Notes: generated by a model not told the origin, from the letters alone. A stretch of DNA of 64,000 bases from Pseudogemmatithrix spongiicola (GCF_030623445.1 NZ_CP130613.1:1054001-1118000), one strand, 5' to 3'; counted from the first letter of the stretch, positions 30,075 to 39,565 are shown. Made by a program: numbers and translations.

Positions 30075-32023
30075 GCACCCACTGGCGCGTCGGCGTCGAT
30101 GTCGGTGGCACCTTCACCGACCGTGCGGCGCTCACGTCCGACGGCCGCGTCGTCGCGCACAAGGTGCTGTCGACGCCCGGCGACCAAGGCGAGGGCGTCG
30201 TCGCGTCACTCGACGGCCTCGCCGCGCGCGCCGATGCCATCGTCCACGGCACGACGGTCGTCACGAACCTCCTGTTGGAGCGTCGCGGCGCGCGTGTTGT
30301 GCTGGTCACCACGGCCGGCGCCGAAGATGTGCTGTTCCTGCGGCGGCAAGACCGTGCATCGCTCTATGACTTGAGTCGCCAGCATCCCGCGCCGCTCGTC
30401 GCGCGGGAGGACGTCATCGCGGTCGCGGAGCGGTTAGTGGTGCGCGACCGAGAGGCGAACGGCGCCCTTGCCGCCACGCCGATCGCGGAGCGAGCCCTCG
30501 AGGCGACCGAGCTGAGGCGCGTCGTTGACGCCACGCTCGCACGGGACCCCGAGATCGTGCTGGTCGCGCTGCTGCACAGCTACGCCGATGCCCGGCACGA
30601 GCAGGCGGTGGCCGCGGCGCTGCGCCAGGCGCGACCGGGCTTGGAGGTCGTCACGAGCGCCGAGGTGCTGCCGGAGATCCGGGAGTACGAGCGCTTGGCG
30701 ACGGCCAGCGCCGAGGCCTACGCGCGGCCGGCCGTGCTGCGGTATCTCGAGCGGCTGACGGAGCGCCTGCACGCCGCGGGGCAACCCGCGCCGTCGGTGA
30801 TGACCAGTGGCGGCGGCATGCAGCCGGCTGCGACGGCGGCGCGCCATGCGGCGGCTTTGGCGCTCTCAGGACCGGCAGGCGGAGTCGTCGGCGCTGCCGC
30901 AGTGCTGCGGGCGCTGCGCGCGTCTGCGCCGCAGCCGTCAGCGTCCGCTTCGGCGTTCGAGGACGCGCTCACGATCGACATCGGGGGCACCAGCGCCGAT
31001 GCGGGGCTGATTCTTTCCGGCGAGCCGTTGGTCGAGGCCGGCGGCGAGGTGGCCGGCGTGCCCATCGCTCTGCCGCGCGTGCTCGTGGACACCGTAAGCG
31101 CCGGCGGCGGCAGCATCGCGTGGATCGATGACGGTGGCGCACTGCGCGTCGGGCCGCGCAGCGCGGGTGCGCGCCCCGGTCCCGTGGCCTTCGGACGCGG
31201 CGGCACCGAGCCGACCGTCACCGATGCGCAGCTGGTGCTCGGGCGTATCGTCGCGCGCGGGATGAGCGGCGGTGTCGCGCTCGACGCGGACGCGGCGCGG
31301 GCCGCCATCGGCGCGCTCGCGGCCACGCTCGGCAGCGACGTCGAGCGCACGGCGCGCGCCATCCTCGCGATCGCCGACGCCGAGATGGCGCGGGCGTTGC
31401 GCCGCGTGAGTGTGGAGCGCGGGGTGGATCCGCGGCGCTGTGCGCTGGTGGCGTTTGGCGGCGGGGGACCGCTTCATGCCTGTGCCCTCGCCGATGCGCT
31501 GGCGATGCCGCGCATCGTGGTGCCGCCGTTCGCCGGCGTGCTGAGCGCGGTTGGCCTCGCGCTCGCGCCGGAGCGGCGCGAGGCGGCGATGAGCCTGCTC
31601 CTGCCGGCCTCGCAGCTGACGGCAGCACACTTGGCCAGCATGGACCACCGGTTGTCCGAAATGCTCGAGGGTTCGGAGCGGCGCAGCTTCGCGCGCATGC
31701 GGTATCGGGGGCAGGGGCACGAGCTGGAGATTCCGGTGCATGCGGGGGCCGGTGGCGATGACGGCTCAGTGCTCGCGGCGCGATTCGCCGAGGCCCACGC
31801 CGCGCGCTATGGCTTCACGCTGCCATCGGACGCCGAGGTGGTGGCCCTGCGCCACGAAGCGGGCGAGCCCGCGCGGAGCGTGCGGTTCCAGCGTGAGCAG
31901 GCGGCCGACACCGTCACCGGCCCCGCCACGCTCGCGCTCAGCGACGCGACGTTGTTCGTCGCCGAGGGCTGGGCGGCGCTGCCACTCGACATCGGCGGCT
32001 GGCTGCTGGAGCGAGTCGCATGA
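30071..32023 (+). CDS. hyuA: Hydantoinase/oxoprolinase subunit A (HyuA)
   Basis: The protein has about 650 residues. ASKHA-type nucleotide-binding motifs GVDVGGTFTDRAA (about 6-18) and DIGGTSADAGL are visible, with ALVAFGGGGPLHACALADAL near the C-terminus. With HyuB it forms an ATP-dependent hydantoinase or 5-oxoprolinase-type carboxylase/hydrolase. The N-terminal motif begins within six residues of codon 30071, and no ATG, GTG or TTG lies close enough. The best start is therefore CTG 30071, overlapping the upstream stop as CTGA. The TGA stop overlaps the ATG of hyuB. Confidence 0.88.
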   Translation: MSTHWRVGVDVGGTFTDRAALTSDGRVVAHKVLSTPGDQGEGVVASLDGLAARADAIVHGTTVVTNLLLERRGARVVLVTTAGAEDVLFLRRQDRASLYDLSRQHPAPLVAREDVIAVAERLVVRDREANGALAATPIAERALEATELRRVVDATLARDPEIVLVALLHSYADARHEQAVAAALRQARPGLEVVTSAEVLPEIREYERLATASAEAYARPAVLRYLERLTERLHAAGQPAPSVMTSGGGMQPAATAARHAAALALSGPAGGVVGAAAVLRALRASAPQPSASASAFEDALTIDIGGTSADAGLILSGEPLVEAGGEVAGVPIALPRVLVDTVSAGGGSIAWIDDGGALRVGPRSAGARPGPVAFGRGGTEPTVTDAQLVLGRIVARGMSGGVALDADAARAAIGALAATLGSDVERTARAILAIADAEMARALRRVSVERGVDPRRCALVAFGGGGPLHACALADALAMPRIVVPPFAGVLSAVGLALAPERREAAMSLLLPASQLTAAHLASMDHRLSEMLEGSERRSFARMRYRGQGHELEIPVHAGAGGDDGSVLAARFAEAHAARYGFTLPSDAEVVALRHEAGEPARSVRFQREQAADTVTGPATLALSDATLFVAEGWAALPLDIGGWLLERVA

Positions 32024-33564
32024 CGAGTGCCCTCGACCTCGCCGTGTGGTCCAGCGCCTTCGCGATGATCGCCGAGGAGATGGGCAGCGTGCTGATCCGC
32101 GGTGCGCTGTCGCCGAACATCCGCGAGCGCCGCGACGCGAGTTGCGCGCTCTTCGACGCCGAGGGCCGCATGATCGCGCAGGCGGCGCACATCCCCGTGC
32201 ACTTGGGCGCGCTGCCTGAAGCCGTGCGCGCCGTGCGCGCGCGGGCGCCGCAGCCCGGCGATGTGTTCCTGCTCAACAGCCCGTGGGCGGGCGGCTCGCA
32301 CTTGCCGGACCTGACGATGGTCGAGGCAATCGCGCTCGACGGCGTGATTGTCGGCTATACCGTGGTCCGCGCGCACCACGCCGACGTGGGCGGCATGAGC
32401 CCGGGCTCGATGCCGCAGGGCGCGACGGAGTTGGTGCAGGAAGGGCTGGTGCTGCCGCCGGTGCGGCTCGTGCGCGGCGGTGTGATGGACGAGGAACTGT
32501 TCGCCCTGGTGTTGGCCAACGTGCGTACGCCCGAGGAGCGGCGCGGCGACCTTGCGGCACAGCGTGCGAGTTGTGCCGCGGGTGCGGCCGGCTGGCGCGC
32601 GCTCATCGCGCGGCATGGCCGGGCGGTCGTCGAACAGGCCGGCGCGTCGTTGCTCGAGTACGCGGAGCGGCGCGCCGTGGCGCGCCTTGCGCCGCTGGAC
32701 GGTGCGAGCGGTGTCGCCGAGGATTTCCTCGAGGGCGACGGCGTGAGCGACCGCGAGGTGCCGCTGCGCGTGGCGTTGCGCGTGGCGGAGGGCCGGCTGC
32801 ACCTCGATTTCGCGGGCACGAGCCCGATGGTCGCGGGCAACGTGAACTGCCCGATCCAGGTCACGCGCGCGGCTGCGCTGTTCGTGTTGCGGGCGCTCCT
32901 GGATGATGACGTGCCGACGAACGAGGGCATCGCGCGCGCGATCGCGATCACCACGCCCGACGACTGCTGCGTGGCCGCGAAGGCGCCGGCAGCGGTGGCC
33001 GCGGGCAATGTGGAGATGAGCCAGCGCATCACCGACCTGTTGTTCGCGGCGCTCGCCGGGGCGGGCGTCGAGGTGCCGGCCCAAGGGCAGGGCACCATGA
33101 ACAACGTCACGTTCGGCGGCCGCGGCTGGACGTTCTACGAGACGTTGGGTGGCGGCCAAGGTGCCAGCGCCAAGGGCCCCGGACCGAGCGGCGTGCACGT
33201 GGGCATGAGCAACACGCGCAACACGCCGATCGAAGCGTTGGAGCACGCGTACCCGATCGTCATCGAGCGCTACGCGTTACGCGACGGCAGCGGCGGCGCC
33301 GGCCGCCACCGCGGTGGCGACGGCATCGTGCGGCGGTATCGGGTGCTGGAGCCTTGCACCGTCACGCTGCTCACGGAGCGCCGCGCGCGCGCGCCGAAAG
33401 GCGCGCAGGGCGGGGCAGCTGGCGCCGTCGGGGAGAACCTGTTGAATGGCGAGCGTCTCCCCGCGAAATGCCGGCGCGATCTCAAGGCCGGCGATGTACT
33501 CGAGATCCGTACGCCCGGTGGAGGCGGATGGGGTGAACCGCTGGAAGACGGGAGAGGGCGGTAG
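32020..33564 (+). CDS. hyuB: Hydantoinase/oxoprolinase subunit B (HyuB)
   Basis: The 514-residue protein is a full HyuB subunit, with RGALSPNIRERRDASCALFD, the HIPVHLGALPEAVRA stretch, GDVFLLNSPWAGGSHLPDLT and a C-terminal GGDGIVRRYRVLEP...GGGGWGEP. It pairs with HyuA to cleave hydantoins, N-methylhydantoin or 5-oxoproline using ATP. The ATGA overlap with hyuA indicates 1:1 coupled translation. A carbamoylase-type hydrolase that could act on hydantoinase products is encoded 12 kb away at 46216. Confidence 0.92.
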   Translation: MTSALDLAVWSSAFAMIAEEMGSVLIRGALSPNIRERRDASCALFDAEGRMIAQAAHIPVHLGALPEAVRAVRARAPQPGDVFLLNSPWAGGSHLPDLTMVEAIALDGVIVGYTVVRAHHADVGGMSPGSMPQGATELVQEGLVLPPVRLVRGGVMDEELFALVLANVRTPEERRGDLAAQRASCAAGAAGWRALIARHGRAVVEQAGASLLEYAERRAVARLAPLDGASGVAEDFLEGDGVSDREVPLRVALRVAEGRLHLDFAGTSPMVAGNVNCPIQVTRAAALFVLRALLDDDVPTNEGIARAIAITTPDDCCVAAKAPAAVAAGNVEMSQRITDLLFAALAGAGVEVPAQGQGTMNNVTFGGRGWTFYETLGGGQGASAKGPGPSGVHVGMSNTRNTPIEALEHAYPIVIERYALRDGSGGAGRHRGGDGIVRRYRVLEPCTVTLLTERRARAPKGAQGGAAGAVGENLLNGERLPAKCRRDLKAGDVLEIRTPGGGGWGEPLEDGRGR

Positions 33565-33582
33565 GGGCGGGGGGCGTCGCAC

Positions 33583-33648
33583 GGGAATGTGAGAGACGGG
33601 GGGAAGACGGCCTACGTCGCCCGTCTGCCCCCCGTCTGCCCCATTCCC
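33583..33648. repeat. G-rich intergenic hairpin between convergent genes
   Basis: GGGAAT (33583) to ATTCCC (33648) encloses a long near-perfect stem in which GAGACGGGGGGAAGACGG faces CCGTCTGCCCCCCGTCTG. It lies between hyuB and the convergent HD-GYP gene and may terminate both. Variant copies of the arms extend into both gene ends, including the last codons of the HD-GYP protein. Confidence 0.65.
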
Positions 33649-33695
33649 CTCTCTCCATCTCCGCCCGTACGGTCCGTCTCCCTTCTCCCGCCGCG

Positions 33696-35687
33696 TCACG
33701 GAACGGGAAACTGCCCAGTCTGCCCCGATCTCCGCCGAGTGCCCTCCGACGGCGTCACGCGCCTCCACACCTGCGCCGCCGTGAACGTCGTCAGGAGATG
33801 CGGATCCACCAGCCCTTCCTTGGCCTCCGCGCGCAGGATGTCCAGCGCCCGCTCCGCCGGCACCGCGCGCTTGTAGGGACGGTCGGTGGCCGTCAACGCG
33901 TCGTAGATGTCGGCAATCGTCATCATGCGCGTCTGCACGGGGATCTCGGCGTCCTTCACGCCGCGCGGGTAGCCCATGCCGTTGAGCTTCTCGTGGTGCC
34001 CGTAGGCGATCTGCGGGATGCCCTTGAGCTCCTTCGTCCACGGGATCTGCTGCAGGAAGCGATACGTGTGCGTCACGTGGCTCTCGATCTCGCGGCGCTC
34101 GCGCGGATCGAGGTTGCCCTTGTTGATCATCAGGAAGCGCAGCTCGTCGTCGCTGAGCAGCGGGCGCACGACGCCGTCGAAGTCCACGTAGGTCTGCTGG
34201 TGGATCTCTTCCAGTTCGTGGAAGGTGCCCTCGGGCAGGATCGTCGGTTCGTTGGCCCGCGTGATGGCGTCGAGCCAGCGCACGAGCTGGTCGCGGCGCT
34301 CGCGACGGTACTCGTCCAAGCGCGCCGCGGCCTCCGCATAGTCGCGCGGCCCATGCTCGGCGAGGAACTCCGCGCGTTCGCGCTCGTACTCCAGGTCCGC
34401 CTGCTGCATGAGGAACTGGAAGCGGTTCCGCAGCAGCGTGAGGTCGGGCCCGTAAAGCTTCTTCTGCTTCACGAGCACCTGCTCGCGCACACCGACCTTG
34501 CCGAAGTCGTGCAGGAGGCCGGCGTAGCGCAGCTCGCGCAGTTGGTCCTTGCTGAACTGGAGCCCGCGGTACGGGCCTTCGCCCGCGCGATCCACGCTCT
34601 CGGCGAGGCCGGTCGTCAGCGTCGCGACGCGGAACGAATGACCGCTGGTCGTCGGGTCGCGGGACTCGATGGCGGTGACCGCCGCGGTGACGAAGCCCTC
34701 GAACAGGCGTTCGATGTCCTCGTAGAGGCGCGAGTTCTCGATGGCGACCGCCGCCTGCGCGGCGAGCGCCGCCACCACTTCCGCGACATAGTCGTCGAAG
34801 GGCACGACCTGCTGCGCCACCGCCTCCGCGGAACTGAGCCGCGTGTCGAAGTCGCGCTTGCGGTTGATGAGCTGCAGCACGCCGATCACCTCGTCCTTCA
34901 AGGTGAACATCGGCAGCACGAGCATGGACTTGGTGCGGTAGCCGAACTTCTCGTCGAAGCTGCGGTTCTGCCGGTAGGTCACGTGCTCGGGCAGGAGGTA
35001 CACGTCGCCGACCATGAGCCGCTCGCCCGTCGCCGCGACATAGCCGGAGAGGGAGCTGTGGTCGATGGGGATCGTGAACTCGCTGAACGGCAACTCGGGC
35101 AGCGTCGTGTTCTGCGAGAGCTTGAAGCGCAGGGCGGCGGGGTTCCCGTCGTCGTCGAGGTCCACCAGGTACAGCGAGCCGGCATCGGCGTTGGAGAGCC
35201 GGCGCGCCTGCGTGAGGATCATCGCCAGCAGCGTGTCGAGGTCGCGCTCGGTGGCGAGCGCGGCGCCGACGCGCGAGAGCTCGCGCAGGTCGGACGCCGA
35301 GGACTGCTGGAGACGCCTGGCGCGCGTGGCGGCGACCAAGCTGGCGGCGTGGCGCAGCGCCCCTTGGAGGACGGTGCGTCCGAGCGCGGGGTGGGCGTCG
35401 GCGGGGAGCCAGCCGATCAAGGCGGCGTCGGCGAGCGCGCCGCTGGGGCCCGCTTCGCCGGCCTCGCCGATGCCGACCAGCGCCGCGTGCTCGGCCAGCG
35501 GGGCGAGATGCGCCGCACTGCCGTGGGCCAGCGCCGCGTCCACGAGGATGACGATGGGGTGATCCTCGGGCAGCGCAGTGGCGTGCGGCAGCGCGCGGAC
35601 GCGACGAAGGTCGAGCGCTGCGTCCGCCCCCAACTGCGGGAGAGCGGCCAGCGCTCGACCTTCCGGCGCGAAGACGAGTGGCTGCAC
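33696..35687 (-). CDS. GAF-HD-GYP signalling protein
   Basis: The 663-residue protein has an Ala-rich N-terminal region (about 1-125), a GAF domain (about 140-310, with ERDLDTLLAMILTQARRL and SMLVLPMFTLKDEVIGVLQLINR) and an HD-GYP domain. HD reads LLHDFGKVG and GYP reads HHEKLNGMGYPRG. These two motifs are about 164 residues apart, where about 60 is normal, so roughly 100 extra residues are inserted. HD-GYP enzymes degrade cyclic di-GMP. The C-terminal tail overlaps the flanking repeat. It is the third gene of a minus-strand set with the CsgG-like and MBL genes. Confidence 0.85.
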   Translation of the reverse strand: MQPLVFAPEGRALAALPQLGADAALDLRRVRALPHATALPEDHPIVILVDAALAHGSAAHLAPLAEHAALVGIGEAGEAGPSGALADAALIGWLPADAHPALGRTVLQGALRHAASLVAATRARRLQQSSASDLRELSRVGAALATERDLDTLLAMILTQARRLSNADAGSLYLVDLDDDGNPAALRFKLSQNTTLPELPFSEFTIPIDHSSLSGYVAATGERLMVGDVYLLPEHVTYRQNRSFDEKFGYRTKSMLVLPMFTLKDEVIGVLQLINRKRDFDTRLSSAEAVAQQVVPFDDYVAEVVAALAAQAAVAIENSRLYEDIERLFEGFVTAAVTAIESRDPTTSGHSFRVATLTTGLAESVDRAGEGPYRGLQFSKDQLRELRYAGLLHDFGKVGVREQVLVKQKKLYGPDLTLLRNRFQFLMQQADLEYERERAEFLAEHGPRDYAEAAARLDEYRRERRDQLVRWLDAITRANEPTILPEGTFHELEEIHQQTYVDFDGVVRPLLSDDELRFLMINKGNLDPRERREIESHVTHTYRFLQQIPWTKELKGIPQIAYGHHEKLNGMGYPRGVKDAEIPVQTRMMTIADIYDALTATDRPYKRAVPAERALDILRAEAKEGLVDPHLLTTFTAAQVWRRVTPSEGTRRRSGQTGQFPVP

Positions 35688-35703
35688 GGCGCCCCTCAGG
35701 GCG

Positions 35704-36417
35704 TCAGCCGCCCGAGCCCTGCAGGCGCTCGCGCGCCTTCTTCGCGTCCTCGAACTCCGGGAACTCGTTGACGACCTGGTTGAACAGCGTCAGCGCCTCC
35801 TGGCGGTTGCCCTCGTCCTGCGCGCTGATCGCGCGCGAGTACATGACGACGGCGCGGAACGGCACGCGGGCCTGCGCCTGCGTGCGGGCCTCGCTGGTCT
35901 GGCGGGCCTGCGGCGTGAGCGCCGGCAGGTTGAGGCCGCGGTTCGCCGCCTGCCCGACCTTGCTGACCAGGGCGAGGAAGTTGTCCGTGCGGTCGCGGTC
36001 CATGTGCGTCCACGAGATGCGCGTGGTCTCGACGTCGATCGTCTTGAGCGTGAGCACCATGGTGCCCGAGCGGTCCGTGACGAACGAGCCCGTGATCATG
36101 TGCTTGGCGCCGAGGATGCGGCCGATGCGCGCGGCGGTGGCGTCGTCGACGCGGCCGTCGCGGGCCAGGTTCTGCTCGCGCAGGATGGCCTCGATGTTCT
36201 CGCGCTCGACCACGCGGATGCCGGTGTTCTGCGCGAGTTCGATGATCAGGAGGTCGGCAATCCCCTTGGAGAGCGGCGCGAGTTCCGCGTTCGCGGCGCC
36301 GATCGCGCTGTTCACGAACGGCAGCACGGCGACCGTCGGGCGGGTGTCGTCCTGCGCGACCAGCGGCAGGGCCGCAATCGCCAGGGTCGCGGTGGCACGC
36401 ACGATCTGCTTCAACAT
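35704..36417 (-). CDS. Exported CsgG-like protein with TPR-type tail
   Basis: The 237-residue protein has a signal peptide (MLKQIVRATATLAIAALPLVAQ). A CsgG/TolB-like fold follows: TVAVLPFVNSAIG, ADLLIIELAQNTGIRVVEREN, and ARIGRILGAKHMITGSFV. A C-terminal helical segment (RAVVMYSRAISAQDEGNRQEALTLF) resembles a TPR. CsgG relatives assemble in or on the outer membrane; here the role is unknown. GGAGG lies 6 nt before ATG 36417 (5'-GGAGGCTGTGATG), a clear ribosome-binding site. It sits 17 bp after the MBL gene, probably in one operon. Confidence 0.8.
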   Translation of the reverse strand: MLKQIVRATATLAIAALPLVAQDDTRPTVAVLPFVNSAIGAANAELAPLSKGIADLLIIELAQNTGIRVVERENIEAILREQNLARDGRVDDATAARIGRILGAKHMITGSFVTDRSGTMVLTLKTIDVETTRISWTHMDRDRTDNFLALVSKVGQAANRGLNLPALTPQARQTSEARTQAQARVPFRAVVMYSRAISAQDEGNRQEALTLFNQVVNEFPEFEDAKKARERLQGSGG

Positions 36418-36434
36418 CACAGCCTCCGGGGAGG

Positions 36435-37310
36435 TTAGAGAGTCAGGGTCAAGCCTTCCGCGGCGGCCACGACCTGCACCTTGGCCCCGCGGTCCTTCAC
36501 CATCTGGCGGCACGCCGCCACCTGCTGGTCCAACTGGTCATCGGTACGGCGCGGCTCGTGATGGAACAGGACGAGCTGCTGCACCTCCGCCTCGATCGCC
36601 AACTCCACGGCCTGGGCGAAGGTCGAATGCCCCCAACCGCGATGGTGGTCGTATTCCTCGGTGGTGTAGGTCGTGTCATGGATCAACACCGCCGCCCCAC
36701 GCGCGAACGCCACCATCCGCTGCCGCCAGTCGGCCGGCGAGTCGTACCGCGCGTGCGGCGCGAGCTCACTGTCCGACACATACACCAAGGCCCCGCCACG
36801 TCCGTCGGTCGCCGTGAAGCGATACCCCAACGCCCCGCCGGGATGCTGCACCGCGAAGGCCGTGACTTCGTACCCCCGCCCGGCCGTCGGCGTGCCTTCC
36901 GGCAATCCCTTGAAGTCGATCGTCGCGTCGAGCTCCTCGAAGCTCACCGGAAACACGACGGGCGACATCTGGTCCCGCAACACTTTCGCAAAGCTCCGTT
37001 CCAGCGACTCGGAGCCCCAGATCGTGAAGTGATTCCCCCGCCCGAAGATCGGCGCGAAGAAGGGGATGCCCTGGATGTGGTCCCAGTGCGCGTGCGTGAG
37101 GAAGAGATCCCCCACGATCGGCGCCCCGTTGGACCGCCCCAGCAAGTCCCGCCCCAGCTCGCGGATGCCCGTCCCGGCGTCGAGGATGATCAGCCAGCCC
37201 TCGTCCGTCCGGACCTCCACGCAGGGGGTGTTGCCCCCGTATCGCACCGTCTGCGCGCCCGGCGTCGGGATGGACCCGCGGGTGCCCCAGAATCGGACCC
37301 GCAAGCTCAT
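36435..37310 (-). CDS. MBL-fold metallo-hydrolase
   Basis: The 291-residue protein is a metallo-beta-lactamase-fold hydrolase. It starts MSLRVRFWGTRGSIPTPG, has the metal motif THAHWDHIQGIPFF, a later HDTTYTTEEYDHHRGWGHST and FHHEP. The GTRGS and HAHWDHIQG forms resemble RNase Z-like, PhnP-like and cAMP-phosphodiesterase-like members, so a phosphodiester substrate is plausible. It heads the minus-strand set leading to the CsgG-like and HD-GYP genes, which hints at nucleotide signalling but proves nothing. Confidence 0.85.
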   Translation of the reverse strand: MSLRVRFWGTRGSIPTPGAQTVRYGGNTPCVEVRTDEGWLIILDAGTGIRELGRDLLGRSNGAPIVGDLFLTHAHWDHIQGIPFFAPIFGRGNHFTIWGSESLERSFAKVLRDQMSPVVFPVSFEELDATIDFKGLPEGTPTAGRGYEVTAFAVQHPGGALGYRFTATDGRGGALVYVSDSELAPHARYDSPADWRQRMVAFARGAAVLIHDTTYTTEEYDHHRGWGHSTFAQAVELAIEAEVQQLVLFHHEPRRTDDQLDQQVAACRQMVKDRGAKVQVVAAAEGLTLTL

Positions 37311-37428
37311 CGCGCCCCCGAAGTCACACCGTAATGTGCGGCACGGTGCGGTCTGAAGTGAAGGAAGGCCATCACGGCCTCGGGGTGACGAATGTCACAG
37401 GCGGCCCGCCGGGCGTGGTCGCGGCGCG

Positions 37429-38100
37429 TCACAGGCGCTGCTGGGAGCGCGTCTCGAGCGCCGGCCGATCCGTGATGCGGATGCGGCGGCCCTCGGTGGA
37501 GATCCAGCCACTTTCGACGAAGTCGCGCATCGCGCGGCTCACCGTCTCGCGGCTCGCGCCGATGACGTGGGCGATGGTCTGGTGCGTCAGAGGCTTCTCG
37601 ATGACGTCCTTGCCGGCCTCGTCCGCGGCGTCGAGGATGACGCGCGCGATGCGGCCCGGCACGTCGAGCAGCACCAGGGAGCCGATCTTCTCGTCGGCGC
37701 GGCGGAGGCGGCGCGAGAGCTCGACGAGCAGCGCCCATGCCACGGCAGGGTTCTGCTCAACGCGGCGGCGGAAGTCGTCGCGGCGCAGCACGAGGAGCGT
37801 GGAATCCTCCATCGCGACGACGTGGGCCGAGCGCGGCTGGTCGTCGATGAGGGAGAGTTCGCCGAAGTGCTCGCCGACACCGAGGATCCCGAGGATGACC
37901 TCGCGGCCGTCGTCGGCGACGAGGACGACCTTCACGCGGCCCTCCCGCACGACGAACAGCGAGTCGCCGGGATCGTCCTCGAAGAGGATGACGCTGCCCT
38001 TGGGATAGCTCTTCTCGCGGGCCATCTGGGCGAAGCTGGCCACTTCAGGCCCCAGGCTACGGAAGAGGGGGACCGAAGCGAGGAAATCGGCGGTGTTCAT
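37429..38100 (-). CDS. Crp/Fnr-family transcription regulator
   Basis: The 223-residue protein has an N-terminal cyclic-nucleotide-binding-type barrel ([45 protein letters not shown]). A long dimer helix and a C-terminal winged helix ([24 protein letters not shown]) follow. No Fnr cysteine cluster is visible. [13 protein letters not shown] resembles the cAMP-binding cassette, so a nucleotide effector is possible. ATG 38100 has TACCTT 6 nt upstream. It is divergent from rpmE across 120 bp. Confidence 0.9.
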   Translation of the reverse strand: MNTADFLASVPLFRSLGPEVASFAQMAREKSYPKGSVILFEDDPGDSLFVVREGRVKVVLVADDGREVILGILGVGEHFGELSLIDDQPRSAHVVAMEDSTLLVLRRDDFRRRVEQNPAVAWALLVELSRRLRRADEKIGSLVLLDVPGRIARVILDAADEAGKDVIEKPLTHQTIAHVIGASRETVSRAMRDFVESGWISTEGRRIRITDRPALETRSQQRL

Positions 38101-38106
38101 GCCGCG

Positions 38107-38112
38107 AAGGTA
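38107..38112 (-). promoter_or_regulatory. TANNNT -10-like motif before crp-type gene
   Basis: TACCTT on the minus strand is 6 nt upstream of ATG 38100, identical in form and spacing to the motif at 13215-13220. Confidence 0.4.
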
Positions 38113-38155
38113 CCGCCGTCTGTGGGGGGCTGTCAAACCACAAATCGTTGTCACC

Positions 38156-38184
38156 TTGCGTCTTACCCCGACTTCGGATATTCT
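38156..38184 (+). promoter_or_regulatory. Possible rpmE-prfA promoter
   Basis: TTGCGT (38156-38161) and TATTCT (38179-38184) are 17 bp apart in an AT-richer stretch, about 36 nt before the rpmE ATG. The -35 match is weak. Confidence 0.35.
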
Positions 38185-38220
38185 TCTTGGCTCGCTCCAA
38201 ACCAGTTCCTGAGGTCTCTC

Positions 38221-38427
38221 ATGAAGCCCGAAATCCACCCGACCTACGCCACCGCCACGGTGAGCTGCGCCTGCGGCAACACGTTCCAGACGCGCTCGAC
38301 CATCGCGGAGATCCATACCGACATCTGCGCCGCTTGCCATCCGTTCTTCACGGGCAAGCAGAAGCTCATCGACACGGCTGGCCGTGTTGAGCGCTTCCGC
38401 CAGAAGTACGGGAAGGCGACCGCCTGA
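38221..38427 (+). CDS. rpmE: Large ribosomal subunit protein bL31
   Basis: The 68-residue protein has [22 protein letters not shown], then [30 protein letters not shown]. The CxC plus CxxC cysteines mark the zinc-binding (C+) form of bL31. It binds the 50S subunit at the central protuberance, and the zinc form also serves as a zinc reserve. A GAGG sequence lies about 8 nt before ATG 38221. The TGA stop overlaps the likely CTG start of prfA. Confidence 0.96.
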   Translation: MKPEIHPTYATATVSCACGNTFQTRSTIAEIHTDICAACHPFFTGKQKLIDTAGRVERFRQKYGKATA

Positions 38428-39497
38428 GTATCCGCGACCGGCTCGCCGACGCGCTGCTGCGCGCCGAAGCGGTCGAGCGCGACCTTCTCGATCCCAAGAC
38501 CGTCCGCGACGCCAAGTTGATGGCGTCGCTGGGTCGGGAGCACCAGCGCCTCGGACAGGTCGTCGAGCGCGCCAAGGCCCTCGAGAAGATGGACGACGAG
38601 CTCGCGCAGGCGCGCGAGCTTTTGTCGTTTGATGACCCCGAGATGGCCGCCGAGGCGAAGCGCGAGGTCGAGCGTTTGACGGCGGCCATCGAACGTGCGG
38701 AGCTGGAGCTCCGCCCCCTGCTCGTGCCGCCCGACCCGCTGCACGACCGCAATGCCATCGTCGAGATCCGCGCGGGCACCGGCGGCGACGAGGCCGCGCT
38801 CTTCGCGGCCGACCTGTACCGCATGTACACGCGCTACATCGAGCGCCACGGCGGCTGGCGTATCGAGATGATCTCGCTCGCCGACGGCACCCTGGGCGGC
38901 ATCAAGGAAGCCATCTTCAAGGTGAGCGGTCCGCAGGCCTTCGGCGCGCTGCGCTTCGAATCCGGCGTGCATCGCGTGCAGCGTGTGCCGGCCACCGAAG
39001 CCGCCGGCCGCATCCACACCAGCGCCGCGACCGTCGCCGTACTGCCGGAGGCCGAGGAGATCGATCTCAAGATCGAGGACAAGGATCTCCGCATCGACGT
39101 GTTCCGTTCCTCGGGGCCCGGCGGCCAGTCGGTGAATACCACCGACTCCGCAGTGCGCATCACGCACCTGCCCTCGGGCTTGGTGGTCTCGCAGCAGGAT
39201 CAGAAGAGCCAGCTGCAGAACAAGCTCAAGGCCATGGAAGTGCTGCGCTCGCGCTTGCTTGACCTCAAGGTGGCGGAGGCGGAAGCCGAGCGGTCGCGGA
39301 TGCGCAAATCGCAGGTATCGACCGGCGACCGGTCGGCGAAGATCCGCACCTACAACTATCCGCAGTCGCGCGTGACCGATCATCGCATCGGCTACACGAC
39401 GCACGACCTCACGGGCGTGATGGACGGGAAGCTCGATGAGCTGATGGACGCGCTGCATCTCGCGGACATCGAGGAGCGCTTGGCGGGCGACGCCTGA
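38424..39497 (+). CDS. prfA: Peptide chain release factor 1
   Basis: The protein has about 357 residues from CTG 38424, the length expected for RF1; starting at TTG 38517 or ATG 38520 would lose about 31 conserved residues. It carries the catalytic GGQ loop ([22 protein letters not shown]) and a stop-recognition region ([20 protein letters not shown], with the RF1 tripeptide position PAT). It releases peptides at UAA and UAG. The CTG overlaps the rpmE stop as CTGA, implying re-initiation. A hairpin terminator follows the gene. Confidence 0.92.
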   Translation: MSIRDRLADALLRAEAVERDLLDPKTVRDAKLMASLGREHQRLGQVVERAKALEKMDDELAQARELLSFDDPEMAAEAKREVERLTAAIERAELELRPLLVPPDPLHDRNAIVEIRAGTGGDEAALFAADLYRMYTRYIERHGGWRIEMISLADGTLGGIKEAIFKVSGPQAFGALRFESGVHRVQRVPATEAAGRIHTSAATVAVLPEAEEIDLKIEDKDLRIDVFRSSGPGGQSVNTTDSAVRITHLPSGLVVSQQDQKSQLQNKLKAMEVLRSRLLDLKVAEAEAERSRMRKSQVSTGDRSAKIRTYNYPQSRVTDHRIGYTTHDLTGVMDGKLDELMDALHLADIEERLAGDA

Positions 39498-39506
39498 GCG
39501 AAACGC

Positions 39507-39534
39507 AAACGGCCGCGAGGATTGGCGGCCGTTT
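39507..39534. terminator. Hairpin terminator between prfA and convergent kinase
   Basis: AAACGGCCGC (39507-39516) and GCGGCCGTTT (39525-39534) form a perfect 10-bp stem with an 8-nt loop. The A/T ends on both sides could serve convergent transcripts. Confidence 0.8.
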
Positions 39535-39565
39535 CGTGCGTATGGAGACGCGGGTGTGGCTACGC

